NCBI GenBank assembly: GCA_003660235.1
Contig: QGON01000053.1
Coordinates: 16,174-80,173, forward strand
Direction: 5' to 3'
Length of the DNA: 64,000 bases
Source: a bacterium endosymbiont of Escarpia laminata
Lineage (GTDB): Bacteria; Pseudomonadota; Gammaproteobacteria; Chromatiales; Chromatiaceae
Shown here: positions 1 through 8,630 of the stretch, one piece after another
Numbering within the stretch: the stretch's first letter is position 1
How the letters are laid out: every line of letters begins with the position of its first letter
Position numbers and translations under genes: made by a program
The notes under the pieces: generated by a model
The model's input: only the letters and a program-made list of their open reading frames with translations
Database searches by the model: none
Told to the model about the DNA's origin: nothing

Positions 1-35
1 TTATGTCTGATTTTTATCTGAAAGATGTTCAATGA
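1..35 (+). CDS. C-terminal end of an upstream phage gene (partial)
   Basis: An open frame enters from the left edge and stops at the TGA at 33-35, which overlaps the ATG at 32 in the ATGA arrangement used throughout this tail operon. The visible residues end in YLKDVQ. Too little is present to assign a function. It could be a chance short frame, but the 4-base overlap with the next gene supports a real gene end. Confidence 0.4.
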   Translation, partial: MSDFYLKDVQ

Positions 36-1495
36 GTACCCTCCAGGAATCCGACAATTTTACACGCGCTAATGAGGATCTGGGTGATTCAGGATCGCTG
101 TGGACTGAGTTTATCGGTGGGTCAGGCTCACGCGCTCAGTTAGTCGGCAACCAGTTAGATGGTTTTACGGCAGACAGTAGCAACAATGTTTCGATGACGG
201 GAATCGATCCCGCCTTGATTACTGACGCAGACGAAGAAGTCAGGATTAAATTATCTAATAACGCTGGCTTTTGTGGTGTCGTTTTACGCGCAGTCCAGTA
301 CAGCACAAACGATACCAACGCCTACTGCTATTTCCTGAAAAGCAACATAGCTTATATTTACAAAAGAATTAATGGTGGCTGGTCGCCAATGGCCAGTTCC
401 AGTATCACCGCAAGTGGATCGACGCTTTATGATTGCACATGCAAAGCAATAGCGAACGGTGCAAATGTTGATCTGACGTTTACATTCGATGTGGGTGGCG
501 CGAACGAAGCAACAGTTTCGCACACAGACACAACATCTGTGTTTACCGCGAAAGGAACTCTTGGCGTGGGTTGCGGGACAGGCTCTACAGGCTATGCTTT
601 TCTCGCGGATGATTTTGAATATTGGGATACAACAAGCGGCGCGATTGTAAAAACCGTCGCCGACTCAGGTTCTGCTGTTGAAACAATAATCGGCCCCAAT
701 GTCACAGTCGGTGTTATTGATGTTGGTGCCAGTAACGAGACTGCCACACCGAGTACCGTAATGCAGTTGGCCGATGTGGGATCGGCGCTTGAGACTGCCG
801 GCCTGTCGGCAACACTGACGATTCAGGAAGCCGGTGCCGGTACTGAAGCCCTCTCCCTGACGGTCTCCCTGTTGATCGGCGATTCCGGTATCGGGGCGGA
901 TCTGGCAACCGTACTGGGCAGCACAATCAAACTGGTGCAGGACACCGGCACCGGTGCAGAAACCCTCACGCTCAACACCTCATTCGCAGTGATCGACAGC
1001 GCAACGGCAACAGAGCAACCGCTGATCACCGTTGCCGTCAATGTTACCGATGCAGCCAGCGCTGTTGAGGCGCTGCTGCTGGCAACAGGCGTTATCAAAA
1101 TTGTCACCGATATCGGCACCGCGTCTGAAACACTAAGCGCCAACGGGCAGTTGCAGATAGCCGATACCGGCATCGGAACCGATACCCCGACTGTCCAGGT
1201 GTCATTGACACTTCAGGACACCGGATCAGCCGTTGAGCTGGTCACCACCCTGCAAACAATCCTGAAGGCGGTCTCCGATATTGGCACGGCTACAGAGGGC
1301 CTTTCCCTGTCTGTCAATGTGCCGGTTACCGATGCAGGAACCGCAGCAGAGAGCGCATCGATCCAGGCAATGATAGCCGTCATCGAGGCAGCAGGCGCAA
1401 CAGAAGTGGTACTCAAGCAGGTGCCTGGCGAGAGCCACATAGCCAGCATCACATTCGTATTAAAAACCCGGTCGATGACCTTTACCCAGCACTGA
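32..1495 (+). CDS. Phage fibre-like protein with 18-19-residue tandem repeats
   Basis: A 487-residue protein. Residues 1-200 look like a beta-sandwich (concanavalin/LamG-like) domain ending in LADDFEYWDT. From about residue 209 to 465 there are some 14 imperfect repeats of 18-19 residues with the pattern hydrophobic-x-D-x-G-x-A/G-x-E-x-L, for example VADSGSAVE, LADVGSALE and LQDTGSAVE. Such regular short repeats suggest a stacked beta structure or fibre shaft. It lies at the head of the visible tail module, upstream of the neck genes, which is unusual for a tail fibre, so a decoration or neck-fibre role is also possible. No signal peptide. Function is inferred from context only. Confidence 0.6.
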   Translation: MSTLQESDNFTRANEDLGDSGSLWTEFIGGSGSRAQLVGNQLDGFTADSSNNVSMTGIDPALITDADEEVRIKLSNNAGFCGVVLRAVQYSTNDTNAYCYFLKSNIAYIYKRINGGWSPMASSSITASGSTLYDCTCKAIANGANVDLTFTFDVGGANEATVSHTDTTSVFTAKGTLGVGCGTGSTGYAFLADDFEYWDTTSGAIVKTVADSGSAVETIIGPNVTVGVIDVGASNETATPSTVMQLADVGSALETAGLSATLTIQEAGAGTEALSLTVSLLIGDSGIGADLATVLGSTIKLVQDTGTGAETLTLNTSFAVIDSATATEQPLITVAVNVTDAASAVEALLLATGVIKIVTDIGTASETLSANGQLQIADTGIGTDTPTVQVSLTLQDTGSAVELVTTLQTILKAVSDIGTATEGLSLSVNVPVTDAGTAAESASIQAMIAVIEAAGATEVVLKQVPGESHIASITFVLKTRSMTFTQH

Positions 1496-1506
1496 GGAGC
1501 ATGCAA

Positions 1507-2004
1507 ATGAACAACACAATTATCAAGGCCGGCGAATCCGGGCGCATTCACCGCAAATGGACAGTCCAGAAATTCGCACCCGGCGTCTACGAGGCGGGCG
1601 GCAAACCCTATGAGGTCATCGAAGAGGAAGGCAACCTGCTGCTGAATGAAGGCATTCAACTGCTGGAAGACTTGCTCATCGGCGCCGGGGGCACTGCCTA
1701 CAACAACGCCAATGCCCGCTTGGGCGTGGGTGATTCCAGCGCAGCAGAGGTGGCGACCCAGACCGACCTGCAGGGTACGAGCAAAACCTATAAGGCGATG
1801 GACACCGGTTACCCGTCCCGCGCCGCTCAGACTATCACCTGGCAGTCAGTGTTTGCCGATGCAGAGGCAAACCACGCATGGGCAGAGGTCACCCTCTCCA
1901 ATGCTGCCGATGGCTCTGGTGTGAACCTGAACCGCAAAGTCCAGGACCTCGGCACCAAGGCAACCGGTACCTGGACGCTGCAACTGGCGCTGACCTTCAG
2001 CTAA
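1507..2004 (+). CDS. Phage virion-associated protein of unknown function
   Basis: About 165 residues. Two in-frame ATGs exist at 1501 and 1507. The GAGGAG ribosome binding site at 1494-1499 leaves only one base before the first and seven before the second, so 1507 is preferred. Residues 40-60 hold a run of leucines (LLLNEGIQLLEDLLIG), followed by a beta-rich domain ending in a WTLQLALTF strand. No family is recognised with confidence. Its position between the fibre-like gene and the neck genes suggests a structural virion protein. Confidence 0.5.
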   Translation: MNNTIIKAGESGRIHRKWTVQKFAPGVYEAGGKPYEVIEEEGNLLLNEGIQLLEDLLIGAGGTAYNNANARLGVGDSSAAEVATQTDLQGTSKTYKAMDTGYPSRAAQTITWQSVFADAEANHAWAEVTLSNAADGSGVNLNRKVQDLGTKATGTWTLQLALTFS

Positions 2005-2014
2005 GGCCACCTCG

Positions 2015-2335
2015 ATGAGCTGCATCCTAACCGTACCCGCCGGCAACGTATCCTGGCTGACCGTCTCGTTTTTCGACAAAGACGGTTTGCCCGCGACGCC
2101 TGCGACTGTTGATTACAAAATCATCTGTCTGACGACGGGTACGGTTATCAATGCAACTGGGTCGATCACACCCACCGGTCCGGTTGAAGAGATCGAAATC
2201 ACCGCAGCAGAAAACGCCATCGTCAATGCGATAAACACGCGGGAACATCGCCGCGTGATCGTCACCGCAGGCTATGGCGCGGCAAAAGATCATGTCGAGG
2301 CCTACGACTACTACGTCAGGAACCTGAACCTGTGA
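2015..2335 (+). CDS. Small phage structural protein, unknown
   Basis: A 106-residue, mostly beta-strand protein with no signal peptide or recognisable motif. It follows the previous gene by 10 bases, and its stop overlaps the GTG start of the next gene, so it belongs to the tail transcription unit. Size and position between virion genes fit a connector or decoration protein, but the sequence alone does not show this. Confidence 0.5.
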   Translation: MSCILTVPAGNVSWLTVSFFDKDGLPATPATVDYKIICLTTGTVINATGSITPTGPVEEIEITAAENAIVNAINTREHRRVIVTAGYGAAKDHVEAYDYYVRNLNL

Positions 2336-2634
2336 ACTATGACCGCATGAACAATTCAGTTCTCCGGGTTTTCGGGGAGACCGTCTCCGTTAAATCCGGC
2401 GATCTGATTGTTGAGATGACGGCGGTCTTTGGCAAAGAGGCGCAGGACGTAACCATCGGCAATACCGTATCGATGCGACCCAATGAAACCCTATTGGCGA
2501 AAACCACCGACCTGGCGCCGTTGTGTCTGAAACACGGTTCAAAAATCGAAACACGGGAGGTCTGCTATAGCGTGGTCTCAATCGACCCTGACGATACCGG
2601 CATGACAACCCTCATCCTGCGGAAATCGTCATGA
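2332..2634 (+). CDS. Putative head-tail joining protein
   Basis: A 100-residue protein with a GTG start at 2332 overlapping the preceding stop by 4 bases; an ATG at 2347 is an alternative. The C-terminal part (YSVVSIDPDDTGMTTLILR) has the feel of small lambda FII-type head-tail attachment proteins, and the location directly before a tail-terminator-like gene agrees. Similarity is by eye only, so the assignment is tentative. Confidence 0.45.
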   Translation: MNYDRMNNSVLRVFGETVSVKSGDLIVEMTAVFGKEAQDVTIGNTVSMRPNETLLAKTTDLAPLCLKHGSKIETREVCYSVVSIDPDDTGMTTLILRKSS

Positions 2635-3077
2635 GCATCACCAACCTGTTTGCCGCAGAACAGCCGATCATTCAGCGCATCACCGACAACGTGACGGGCT
2701 TGACCAAGGTCGGGTCAGTCTCCGCCCTGGCGGGGTTTCAGGAACTCGGTTTGATGCTGCCTGGCGTGTTCGTCATGCCTGCGGATTCCGTGATTACCGG
2801 CGACCCGCACGACGGTGGTTTTCAAAAAGAGTCTCAGTTCTGGCTGGTGTCTGTGTTGGTTGAACACCAGGAGGATGCCCTCGGACCTGACATCGACACA
2901 ACGGTCAAAAAGGCCGGCGAAATACTCGCGCAGACAATCCGCGCACTGGTCGGCTGGGCACCGGCAACAGGATTACAACCGTTCGCCTATCGCGGGCGAC
3001 CAGACCCTAATTACGAACCTGGATACGGCGAGTTCCCGGCGCTGTTCGAGACGGGTTTTATTATCACCGGGATATGA
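2631..3077 (+). CDS. Putative phage tail terminator (Mu Gp37-like)
   Basis: A 148-residue protein with an N-terminal helix, a strand pair around VFVMPADS and a C-terminal strand LFETGFIITG. This layout resembles the Mu Gp37/tail-terminator family. It is placed where a terminator is expected: after the joining protein and before the tail tube. The ATG start overlaps the upstream stop by 4 bases. Terminators cap the tail tube and form the interface with the head connector. Confidence 0.5.
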   Translation: MSITNLFAAEQPIIQRITDNVTGLTKVGSVSALAGFQELGLMLPGVFVMPADSVITGDPHDGGFQKESQFWLVSVLVEHQEDALGPDIDTTVKKAGEILAQTIRALVGWAPATGLQPFAYRGRPDPNYEPGYGEFPALFETGFIITGI

Positions 3078-3087
3078 GGACGCAGTA

Positions 3088-3255
3088 ATGCCAGACATCA
3101 AACGGCAAAACTACAAACTGCGCTACCCCATTATCCAGGGTGGCGAAGATATCGCAGCGGGGGAGATGGTCTCTCTCCGTGAAGATCAGGCAGCACGCAT
3201 CAAGGCCCATGAAGCCGAGATGGACGCAAAAAAAGCAGAGGAGGGTAACCAGTGA
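3088..3255 (+). CDS. Small phage protein (55 residues)
   Basis: An ATG at 3088 opens a 55-residue frame whose last 20 residues are very charged (KAHEAEMDAKKAEEGNQ). Its TGA at 3253-3255 overlaps the GTG start of the tail tube gene, as at the other junctions here. A longer open frame extends upstream, but that part overlaps the tail terminator gene, so the short form is preferred. Small proteins of this type commonly precede the major tail protein; function unknown. Confidence 0.55.
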   Translation: MPDIKRQNYKLRYPIIQGGEDIAAGEMVSLREDQAARIKAHEAEMDAKKAEEGNQ

Positions 3256-4037
3256 GCACACCACAAACCAAAGCCGCCAATATCGTACTGGGTGCAGGCT
3301 ATCTCTATTTTGACGAAGAGGATGCCAGCGGCAACCTGACCGGTGAACGCTACATCGGCGACACGCCGGGATTCTCCCTCTCTATTGCAACAGAGAAAGT
3401 GGATATCGACAGCTCAGATGGTCCCGTCGCAGAGGAGCTGGTTTCGATCACGAAAAAGGTGAAGCGCGGAGGCTCTGTTGGCGTGCGTGATGTCGAGGGT
3501 GACAACCTCGCTGCATTCGTGCTGGGTGACAAGAGCACCAAAACCCAGACCAGCACCCCGGTCGTCGATGAGGCGCACACGGTAGACACAGACCGCTATT
3601 ATCAGCTCGGCGCTTCTGTGTCCAACCCTACGGGGGTGCGCAACGTCTCATCGGTAGTTGTAACCGGCACTGGTGGCACCCCGACCTATACCGTCACCAG
3701 TGACTATGTGGTCAATGCGGTAGAGGGCCGGATCTATATCGTCCCAGGTGGTGCGATCACAGATGGAACCGGCATCCTGGTGGACTACACTCCGGCGGCC
3801 AACACCCGCGAACAGGTCGTATCCAATACCAGCGGCGCCAAAACAGGCGCACTGCGATTCGTCGCAGACAACACCGCTGGCGCGAACCGGGATCTCTACA
3901 TCCCGCGTTGTGAGATGGCCCCGTCCGGTGACCTGTCGTTCAAGAGCCGCGACAACGCCCAGGAGATGACGTTCGACATCAACGTACAGACCAAGACCGG
4001 CTATGCCCAGGTTTACATTGAAGGTCAGGCCGCATGA
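3252..4037 (+). CDS. Major tail tube protein
   Basis: A 261-residue protein with GTG start. The N-terminal region (ANIVLGAGYLYFDE, then residues about 30-80 rich in alternating strands) and the C-terminal sequence GDLSFKSRDNAQEMTFDI are typical of siphophage tail tube subunits, which stack as hexameric rings around the DNA channel. It sits immediately before the tail assembly chaperone pair, the usual order. The middle part, residues 100-200, could be an inserted Ig-like surface domain. Confidence 0.7.
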   Translation: MSTPQTKAANIVLGAGYLYFDEEDASGNLTGERYIGDTPGFSLSIATEKVDIDSSDGPVAEELVSITKKVKRGGSVGVRDVEGDNLAAFVLGDKSTKTQTSTPVVDEAHTVDTDRYYQLGASVSNPTGVRNVSSVVVTGTGGTPTYTVTSDYVVNAVEGRIYIVPGGAITDGTGILVDYTPAANTREQVVSNTSGAKTGALRFVADNTAGANRDLYIPRCEMAPSGDLSFKSRDNAQEMTFDINVQTKTGYAQVYIEGQAA

Positions 4038-4447
4038 GCCAGCCCGTAGATGAAACCGAGATCCTCCACCCGGAGCATGAGCTGATCATTAACGGTGAAA
4101 CCATCACCGTGCATGAGTTCAGTTTCCGTGAAGGGTTGGATCTCGGGCCGGTGATCGCTGGCCTGCTGCCGCAACTGGATGCGGTCGTGGGCGATGGCTC
4201 CGACCTTTCCGGCCTGCTCGATGTGCTCTATCAGCACCCGGACGCCCTGGAACAGATGCTCATCATGGCCACCGGCAAAGACAAGGCCTGGATCGACGGG
4301 CTGACCGCAGAAGACGGCGACATGCTCGTGATGTTGTTCTGGAGCGTCAACGCCCCTTTTTTTACGAGACGGCTGGCTTCCCGTCGGATGCAAAAGAAGG
4401 CCGGGGAAAAGGCGGTCAGGGACCTGCGCTCAGTGAAGTCTACCTGA
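4034..4447 (+). CDS. Tail assembly chaperone, short form (G-like)
   Basis: A 137-residue acidic protein between the tail tube and tape measure genes, in the position of lambda G. Residues 109-110 are the FF pair encoded by the T run at 4358-4363. In the zero frame translation continues for a further basic tail (TRRLASRRMQKKAG) and stops at 4445-4447. In lambda-type phages this protein and its frameshifted longer form coat the tape measure during tail assembly. No sequence signature beyond position, length and the slippery site is claimed. Confidence 0.7.
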   Translation: MSQPVDETEILHPEHELIINGETITVHEFSFREGLDLGPVIAGLLPQLDAVVGDGSDLSGLLDVLYQHPDALEQMLIMATGKDKAWIDGLTAEDGDMLVMLFWSVNAPFFTRRLASRRMQKKAGEKAVRDLRSVKST

Positions 4448-4638
4448 CGCTGATGGCTCACGGTGTTGCCCGCTCTCCGCAAGAGATCGGGCGACTCACA
4501 AAACGGCAGATGAGGTTGCTATACAACACGGCAATCAAAATCGACCGGCGCAAGCGGGCAGAAAACATCGTGGATACCAACGCCGGGGTGGTCGCCGGTG
4601 ACAGTGCAAACGAAAAGATCGAATGGCTATTATCTTGA
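4034..4638 (+). CDS. Tail assembly chaperone, frameshifted long form (GT-like)
   Basis: A -1 slip on the T7 run at 4357-4363 joins the first 110 residues of the short form to 91 residues read in the other frame (YETAGFPSDAKEG onward, ending IEWLLS), giving about 201 residues. The -1 frame is open without interruption from the slippery site to 4636-4638. The extension includes SPQEIGRLTKRQMRLLY, a basic helix that would fit tape-measure binding. The ATG at 4453 is in this frame but has no good ribosome binding site, so a separate gene is less likely. Confidence 0.7.
4357..4363 (+). other. Programmed -1 frameshift slippery heptamer
   Basis: Seven consecutive T bases lie exactly in phase for X XXY YYZ slippage in the G-like frame (zero-frame codons TTT TTT at 4358-4363). 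Both tRNAPhe can re-pair fully after a -1 shift, and the new frame is open for 91 codons. The position, about 80 percent into a gene between tail tube and tape measure, matches the lambda G/GT arrangement. Lambda uses a G-rich heptamer; a pure T7 is a variant. Confidence 0.75.
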
Positions 4639-4657
4639 GGTAACCAGGTTCTGACCC

Positions 4658-5203
4658 ATGGCGGCAATTTCCCTATTAATCCGTGAAGACACCCGCGAGG
4701 TGGAGCGTATGCTCAAACACTATCGCGGGGGGGCTTCAAAGGTCATCACCAGGGCGCTTAACAAAACCATCAAACCGGTTGAGCGGGTAGCCGTGCGCAA
4801 CATGGCAGAGGACCTGCGCATCACCCAGAAGAGCGTGCGAAAGGCCATCAGACTGCGCCGCGCCACCTGGTCAAACCTGCGGGCAGAGGTCCAGGTGACG
4901 GGACGACGATTGCCGGTCTCGGCGTTCGCCGCGAAACAGACAAAACCTGGTGTGACATACAGGGGCAAGGGCAGCGGTCGTAAGCTGATCACCGGCGCAT
5001 TTATCACCACCCTGCGCAGCGGTCATGTAGGCGTTTTCAAGCGGCTGAGCAAAAAGCGTCTGCCGATCCAGGAACTGTTCGGCCCATCGATCCCCCATGT
5101 ATTCATCCAGTCCCACATCCAACGAGTCATGGACACCGAAGCCGATTCCATCTGGCGTAAAAACCTCGACCATGAATTGAAGTGGTTCATTAAAAATGCC
5201 TGA
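4658..5203 (+). CDS. Minor tail protein Z family (gpZ-like)
   Basis: A basic 181-residue protein. The segments VITRALNKTIKPVERVAVR, RLPVSAFAAKQTKPGV, SGHVGVFKR and KRLPIQELFGPSIP are characteristic of the prophage minor tail protein Z family. In lambda, gpZ acts at the tail-head end, helping to position DNA for ejection. In lambda, Z precedes the tail tube gene; here it sits between the chaperone pair and the tape measure. The last 8 bases overlap the tape measure start. Confidence 0.7.
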   Translation: MAAISLLIREDTREVERMLKHYRGGASKVITRALNKTIKPVERVAVRNMAEDLRITQKSVRKAIRLRRATWSNLRAEVQVTGRRLPVSAFAAKQTKPGVTYRGKGSGRKLITGAFITTLRSGHVGVFKRLSKKRLPIQELFGPSIPHVFIQSHIQRVMDTEADSIWRKNLDHELKWFIKNA

Positions 5204-7208
5204 TCGTAAAGCAAAATATATCCTTGAAGCGGAAGACCGCACCAAGCTGGCGCTGAAAAAGGCCGAGCGTAACTTCAAGAGTTTTGGCTCATCCATCACC
5301 AAAATGATCGGCCCCCTGGCGGTCCTGGGATCAGGTGCCGCACTCACCGGGTTGGTCAGTCAGTCATTCCGCGCTGCCGATGCCATCGGCAAGATGGCGG
5401 ACAAAACAGGGCTGTCGACTGACTCATTGCAAGAGTATCAGTTCGCCGCTGAACGCTCCGGCATGAGTACCGAACTGCTCAACAACAACATGACCGCATT
5501 CGTCAAGCGGGTGGGCGAAGCCAAGCAGGGGACCGGCGCCCTGGTCACGTTCCTGAAAAAATACGACCAGCAGCTACTCGAATCGATCAAAAATTCAAAA
5601 TCCCAGGAGGAGGCGTTAAACCTCATCGCCGATGCAATCAAAAAAGCCGACAGCGCAACCGAACGCGCCGCCATCGCAAACGCAGCATTCAGCCGGTCGG
5701 GTATCGGCATGGTCAACATGCTGCGGGATGGCAGTGCCGGACTGGATGAATTCAGCCGGCAGGCACAGGATGCCGGTGTCGTACTCGAAGAGAGCCTGAT
5801 CAGAAAAGCCGAGCGCATCAACGACCGCTGGGATACGTTGGTCTCAACGATTGGAACCAGCCTGCAGACAGCCGTACTGAATACGATCTCATTCATCGGC
5901 GGCATCAGTGATATCACCAAGCTGGAATCCCAGGTCGGTGGACTGAAAAACAAACTCGATGACCTGAATGACGGAATAGCCGTCTATCAGACTCGAATCG
6001 ATGAACTCAAGGCGCTGGATAACGACGCGTTGACCCCTGCAATCGCTGCGCTGGAAAAGGGACTGAAAAGCGCACAGGATGAAGCCGCAAAGCTGCAAAA
6101 TCGAATTGATGAACTCACCGGCAAAAAGCCTGCCCCGTCAGCCGGTGACACTGGGGATGACAAACCGGACGGCTCACAAGACAAACTGAAAAAACGCTTT
6201 GAATCTGCCCTCTCAGGCATGCATCGCCAGATCGCCCTGCTCGATGCCACCACCAAACACGAACAGACCCTATGGGAAGTCCAGAATGGCCGGTTCAAAG
6301 ACCTGAGCGACCAACAAAAACAAGCCCTGCTCGATGCCGCAAAGGCCGCTGACCAGCGCAAGCAGGAGATCGACGCACTCACGGCGCAAAAGAGAGCCGC
6401 TGCTGATGCCAACGTCGCCGAACAGGTCGCGATGGAAGATGCCGCAAAAGCCGCAGCAGACTACAACAGAACACTCGAATCACAGGCCCAGACCTGGCGC
6501 GATCAGATAAATCCCGTCAACTCGCTACAGCGCCAGATGGAAGAACTCGACCTGCTGCTGGAGAAAGGCAAGATCTCCTGGGAGACCTACAGCGAAGCCA
6601 TGCTCCAGGTCACCGATGAGATGGACGCCGTCGGCGAGAAGAGCGAGGAAACGGCAGACAAGATGAGCGAGTTCGCCGTCCAGGCGGCCCGCAACATGGA
6701 AAATGTTTTTGCCGATGGGTTCTTCGACATTATGCAGGGCAATTTCGACGACATGGGGAGTAACTTCAAATCGACCATCGACCGTATGGTTGCCGACCTG
6801 CTGGCCTCTCAACTGCTGGAATACCTGATGGGCAGCTTCGGAACCACGGGGGAGATGGGAGGAGTGTTCGGCAGCTTGATCTCGTCTCTGTTCCACACCG
6901 GCGGTATCGCCGGGACCGGCAGCCAGACCCGTGCAGTGCCTGCACTCGCATTTGCTGGTGCTCCCCGCTATCACACAGGCGCTATTGCAGGACTCAGAAG
7001 TAACGAAGTCCCCGCCATCCTGGAGCGGGGCGAAGAGGTCCTGACCAAAAACGACCCGCGCCACCGCAACAACGGCGGGGGTGGCACAGTCAATCTGACG
7101 CTGAACATCAACAACCCAAAAGACGCCCAGAGTTTTATGCAGAACGAGAACCAGCTTGGCCGTGAAGCCGTCCGCCAGCTCGACAACTGGCGCATGAGGA
7201 ACACCTGA
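5196..7208 (+). CDS. Tail tape measure protein
   Basis: A 670-residue protein that sets tail length and is ejected ahead of DNA. Residues 1-130 show a typical tape measure start (coiled-coil, a hydrophobic LAVLGSGAALTGLV segment, then KMADKTGLSTDSLQEYQFAA). Long heptad-rich coiled coils follow at about 240-310 and 330-480. The C-terminal part (FFDIMQGNFDDMGSNFKSTI and LLASQLLEYLMGSF) resembles the lambda tape measure C-terminal domain, and a Gly-rich linker leads to the end. By the usual relation of about 1.5 A per residue the tail would be roughly 100 nm long. Confidence 0.85.
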   Translation: MPDRKAKYILEAEDRTKLALKKAERNFKSFGSSITKMIGPLAVLGSGAALTGLVSQSFRAADAIGKMADKTGLSTDSLQEYQFAAERSGMSTELLNNNMTAFVKRVGEAKQGTGALVTFLKKYDQQLLESIKNSKSQEEALNLIADAIKKADSATERAAIANAAFSRSGIGMVNMLRDGSAGLDEFSRQAQDAGVVLEESLIRKAERINDRWDTLVSTIGTSLQTAVLNTISFIGGISDITKLESQVGGLKNKLDDLNDGIAVYQTRIDELKALDNDALTPAIAALEKGLKSAQDEAAKLQNRIDELTGKKPAPSAGDTGDDKPDGSQDKLKKRFESALSGMHRQIALLDATTKHEQTLWEVQNGRFKDLSDQQKQALLDAAKAADQRKQEIDALTAQKRAAADANVAEQVAMEDAAKAAADYNRTLESQAQTWRDQINPVNSLQRQMEELDLLLEKGKISWETYSEAMLQVTDEMDAVGEKSEETADKMSEFAVQAARNMENVFADGFFDIMQGNFDDMGSNFKSTIDRMVADLLASQLLEYLMGSFGTTGEMGGVFGSLISSLFHTGGIAGTGSQTRAVPALAFAGAPRYHTGAIAGLRSNEVPAILERGEEVLTKNDPRHRNNGGGGTVNLTLNINNPKDAQSFMQNENQLGREAVRQLDNWRMRNT

Positions 7209-7209
7209 C

Positions 7210-7836
7210 ATGGAAGCATTCGTCGAAGACAGGCTCGATCTGGGCATTCTTTATGGCACCGACGGTGGTCCGGTGTTCCGTACCACCATCATTCCCGCCG
7301 CATCAGGCCGCGAAGACCGCAACATCAACTGGAGTGAAGAGGGTGGCGCCTGGGAACTCGGTGACCGTCAGATGTTGCGCTCAACGCTTAGATACATCAT
7401 CGGCTTCTTCCGCAAACGCCGGGGCCGCGCAGTGGGGTTCCGCTGGAAAAACTGGGCAGACTATATTCTGGATACCCAGACCATCGCCACCGCCGACGGC
7501 ATCCTGACCGATTTCCAGATCACCAAAACCGAAAGCGACGGGCTGGGCACCGATTACGTCCGGCGCATCCGCAAGCCGGTTGCCGGAACCGTCAACGTCT
7601 ATTTCGGCACCACTCAACAGATGAGCGGCTGGACCGTCGACACTACCACCGGCATCATCACATTCACCACCCCTCCGCCTGACCTGACAGATATCCGCTG
7701 CTCCTGTGAGTACGACCTGCCGGTCAGGTTCAATACCGACCACCTGCCCATGCGATTTGATGCCCTGCGGGCCAGCGACAGTGAAGCCGCCTACTACCTG
7801 CCGCCGTTGCCGATCATTCTGGACAAGAGCCAATGA
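7210..7836 (+). CDS. Distal tail protein, DUF2460/GTA gp12-like
   Basis: A 208-residue protein starting one base after the tape measure stop. Segments such as SGREDRNINW, GDRQMLRSTLRYIIGFFRKRRG and GFRWKNWADY are signatures of the DUF2460 phage family, which includes the distal tail protein of the Rhodobacter gene transfer agent. It is expected to form the ring that joins tube and baseplate hub. It is the first of four genes whose order matches the GTA tail-tip set. Its stop overlaps the next start by 4 bases. Confidence 0.8.
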   Translation: MEAFVEDRLDLGILYGTDGGPVFRTTIIPAASGREDRNINWSEEGGAWELGDRQMLRSTLRYIIGFFRKRRGRAVGFRWKNWADYILDTQTIATADGILTDFQITKTESDGLGTDYVRRIRKPVAGTVNVYFGTTQQMSGWTVDTTTGIITFTTPPPDLTDIRCSCEYDLPVRFNTDHLPMRFDALRASDSEAAYYLPPLPIILDKSQ

Positions 7837-8630
7837 GCGTAACCACCCGGACAACGATCTGGGATTTCACCCTGCTCAACAGTGAGGTGAAGCGATTCAC
7901 TGAGTTTGATCGTGATCTCACCGTCGGTGGCCAGACCTACCAGAGCGCCTACGGCTATATCCCGAGCGCGATCCAGAAGGGCGTCGATGCCAGCACGGAC
8001 AACATGGAGACCTCCGGCCCGATCAATATCAACGGCGTGGATGAGGACGACCTGCGGGCGGGTCTGTACGACGCCGCCAAGGTCAAGATCCGCCTGGTCG
8101 ATTGGATCGACCCGGACGGTCAGCCGCAATATATCCTGCTCGAAGGGCGCCTGGGCAAAGTCACCCACGGCGACGATGCTTTCAAGGCCGAGTTGCTCGG
8201 GCTGACAAAGTTGCTGCAACAGACCATCGGCCGCTCCTACCTGCCGACCTGTGACGCTGACCTGGGAGATGCCCGCTGTGGTGTCACCGTCACGCCGGTG
8301 GCTGTAACCGTAACCGCCACCACCAGCCTGCGACTGTTCGAGGACTCAACCCTGGGACAGGCAGACGATCATTTCACTACCGGCCTGCTGACCTGGCAGA
8401 CCGGCGGCAATGCCGGATTCAAAGCGGACGTGAAACGGTTCCTGGCCGGTGGTTCGATTGAACTCTATGAACCGGCAGCTTACGACATCTACCTCGGCGA
8501 TACCGCGTTGATTCAAGAGGGTTGCGACAAAACCAAGGACACCTGCCGCGATCGGTTCAATAACATCATCAACTACCGGGGGTTCCCGTTTATCCCCGGC
8601 ATGTCTGAGGTTTTGCGGGGGGTATCATGA
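7833..8630 (+). CDS. Tail hub protein, DUF2163/BR0599 type (GTA gp13-like)
   Basis: A 265-residue protein with an N-terminal DUF2163 region and a C-terminal BR0599-type domain. Four cysteines in the C-terminal half (TCDADLGDARCGV and the later EGCDKTKDTC) are arranged as in tail-tip hub proteins reported to bind an iron-sulfur cluster, such as lambda gpL and the GTA hub. The RFNNIINYRGFPFIPG segment near the end is typical. It sits between the distal tail protein and an NlpC/P60 gene with 4-base overlaps on both sides. Confidence 0.8.
   Translation: MSVTTRTTIWDFTLLNSEVKRFTEFDRDLTVGGQTYQSAYGYIPSAIQKGVDASTDNMETSGPININGVDEDDLRAGLYDAAKVKIRLVDWIDPDGQPQYILLEGRLGKVTHGDDAFKAELLGLTKLLQQTIGRSYLPTCDADLGDARCGVTVTPVAVTVTATTSLRLFEDSTLGQADDHFTTGLLTWQTGGNAGFKADVKRFLAGGSIELYEPAAYDIYLGDTALIQEGCDKTKDTCRDRFNNIINYRGFPFIPGMSEVLRGVS

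Noticed and set aside
656..1430. CRISPR array
   Set aside because: The repeats are degenerate, have no spacers, and keep a protein-coding frame with conserved residue pattern.
4453..4638. Stand-alone 61-residue gene after the G-like gene
   Set aside because: The ATG lacks a good ribosome binding site, and the same frame is open back to an in-phase T7 slippery site, so it is better read as the frameshifted extension.
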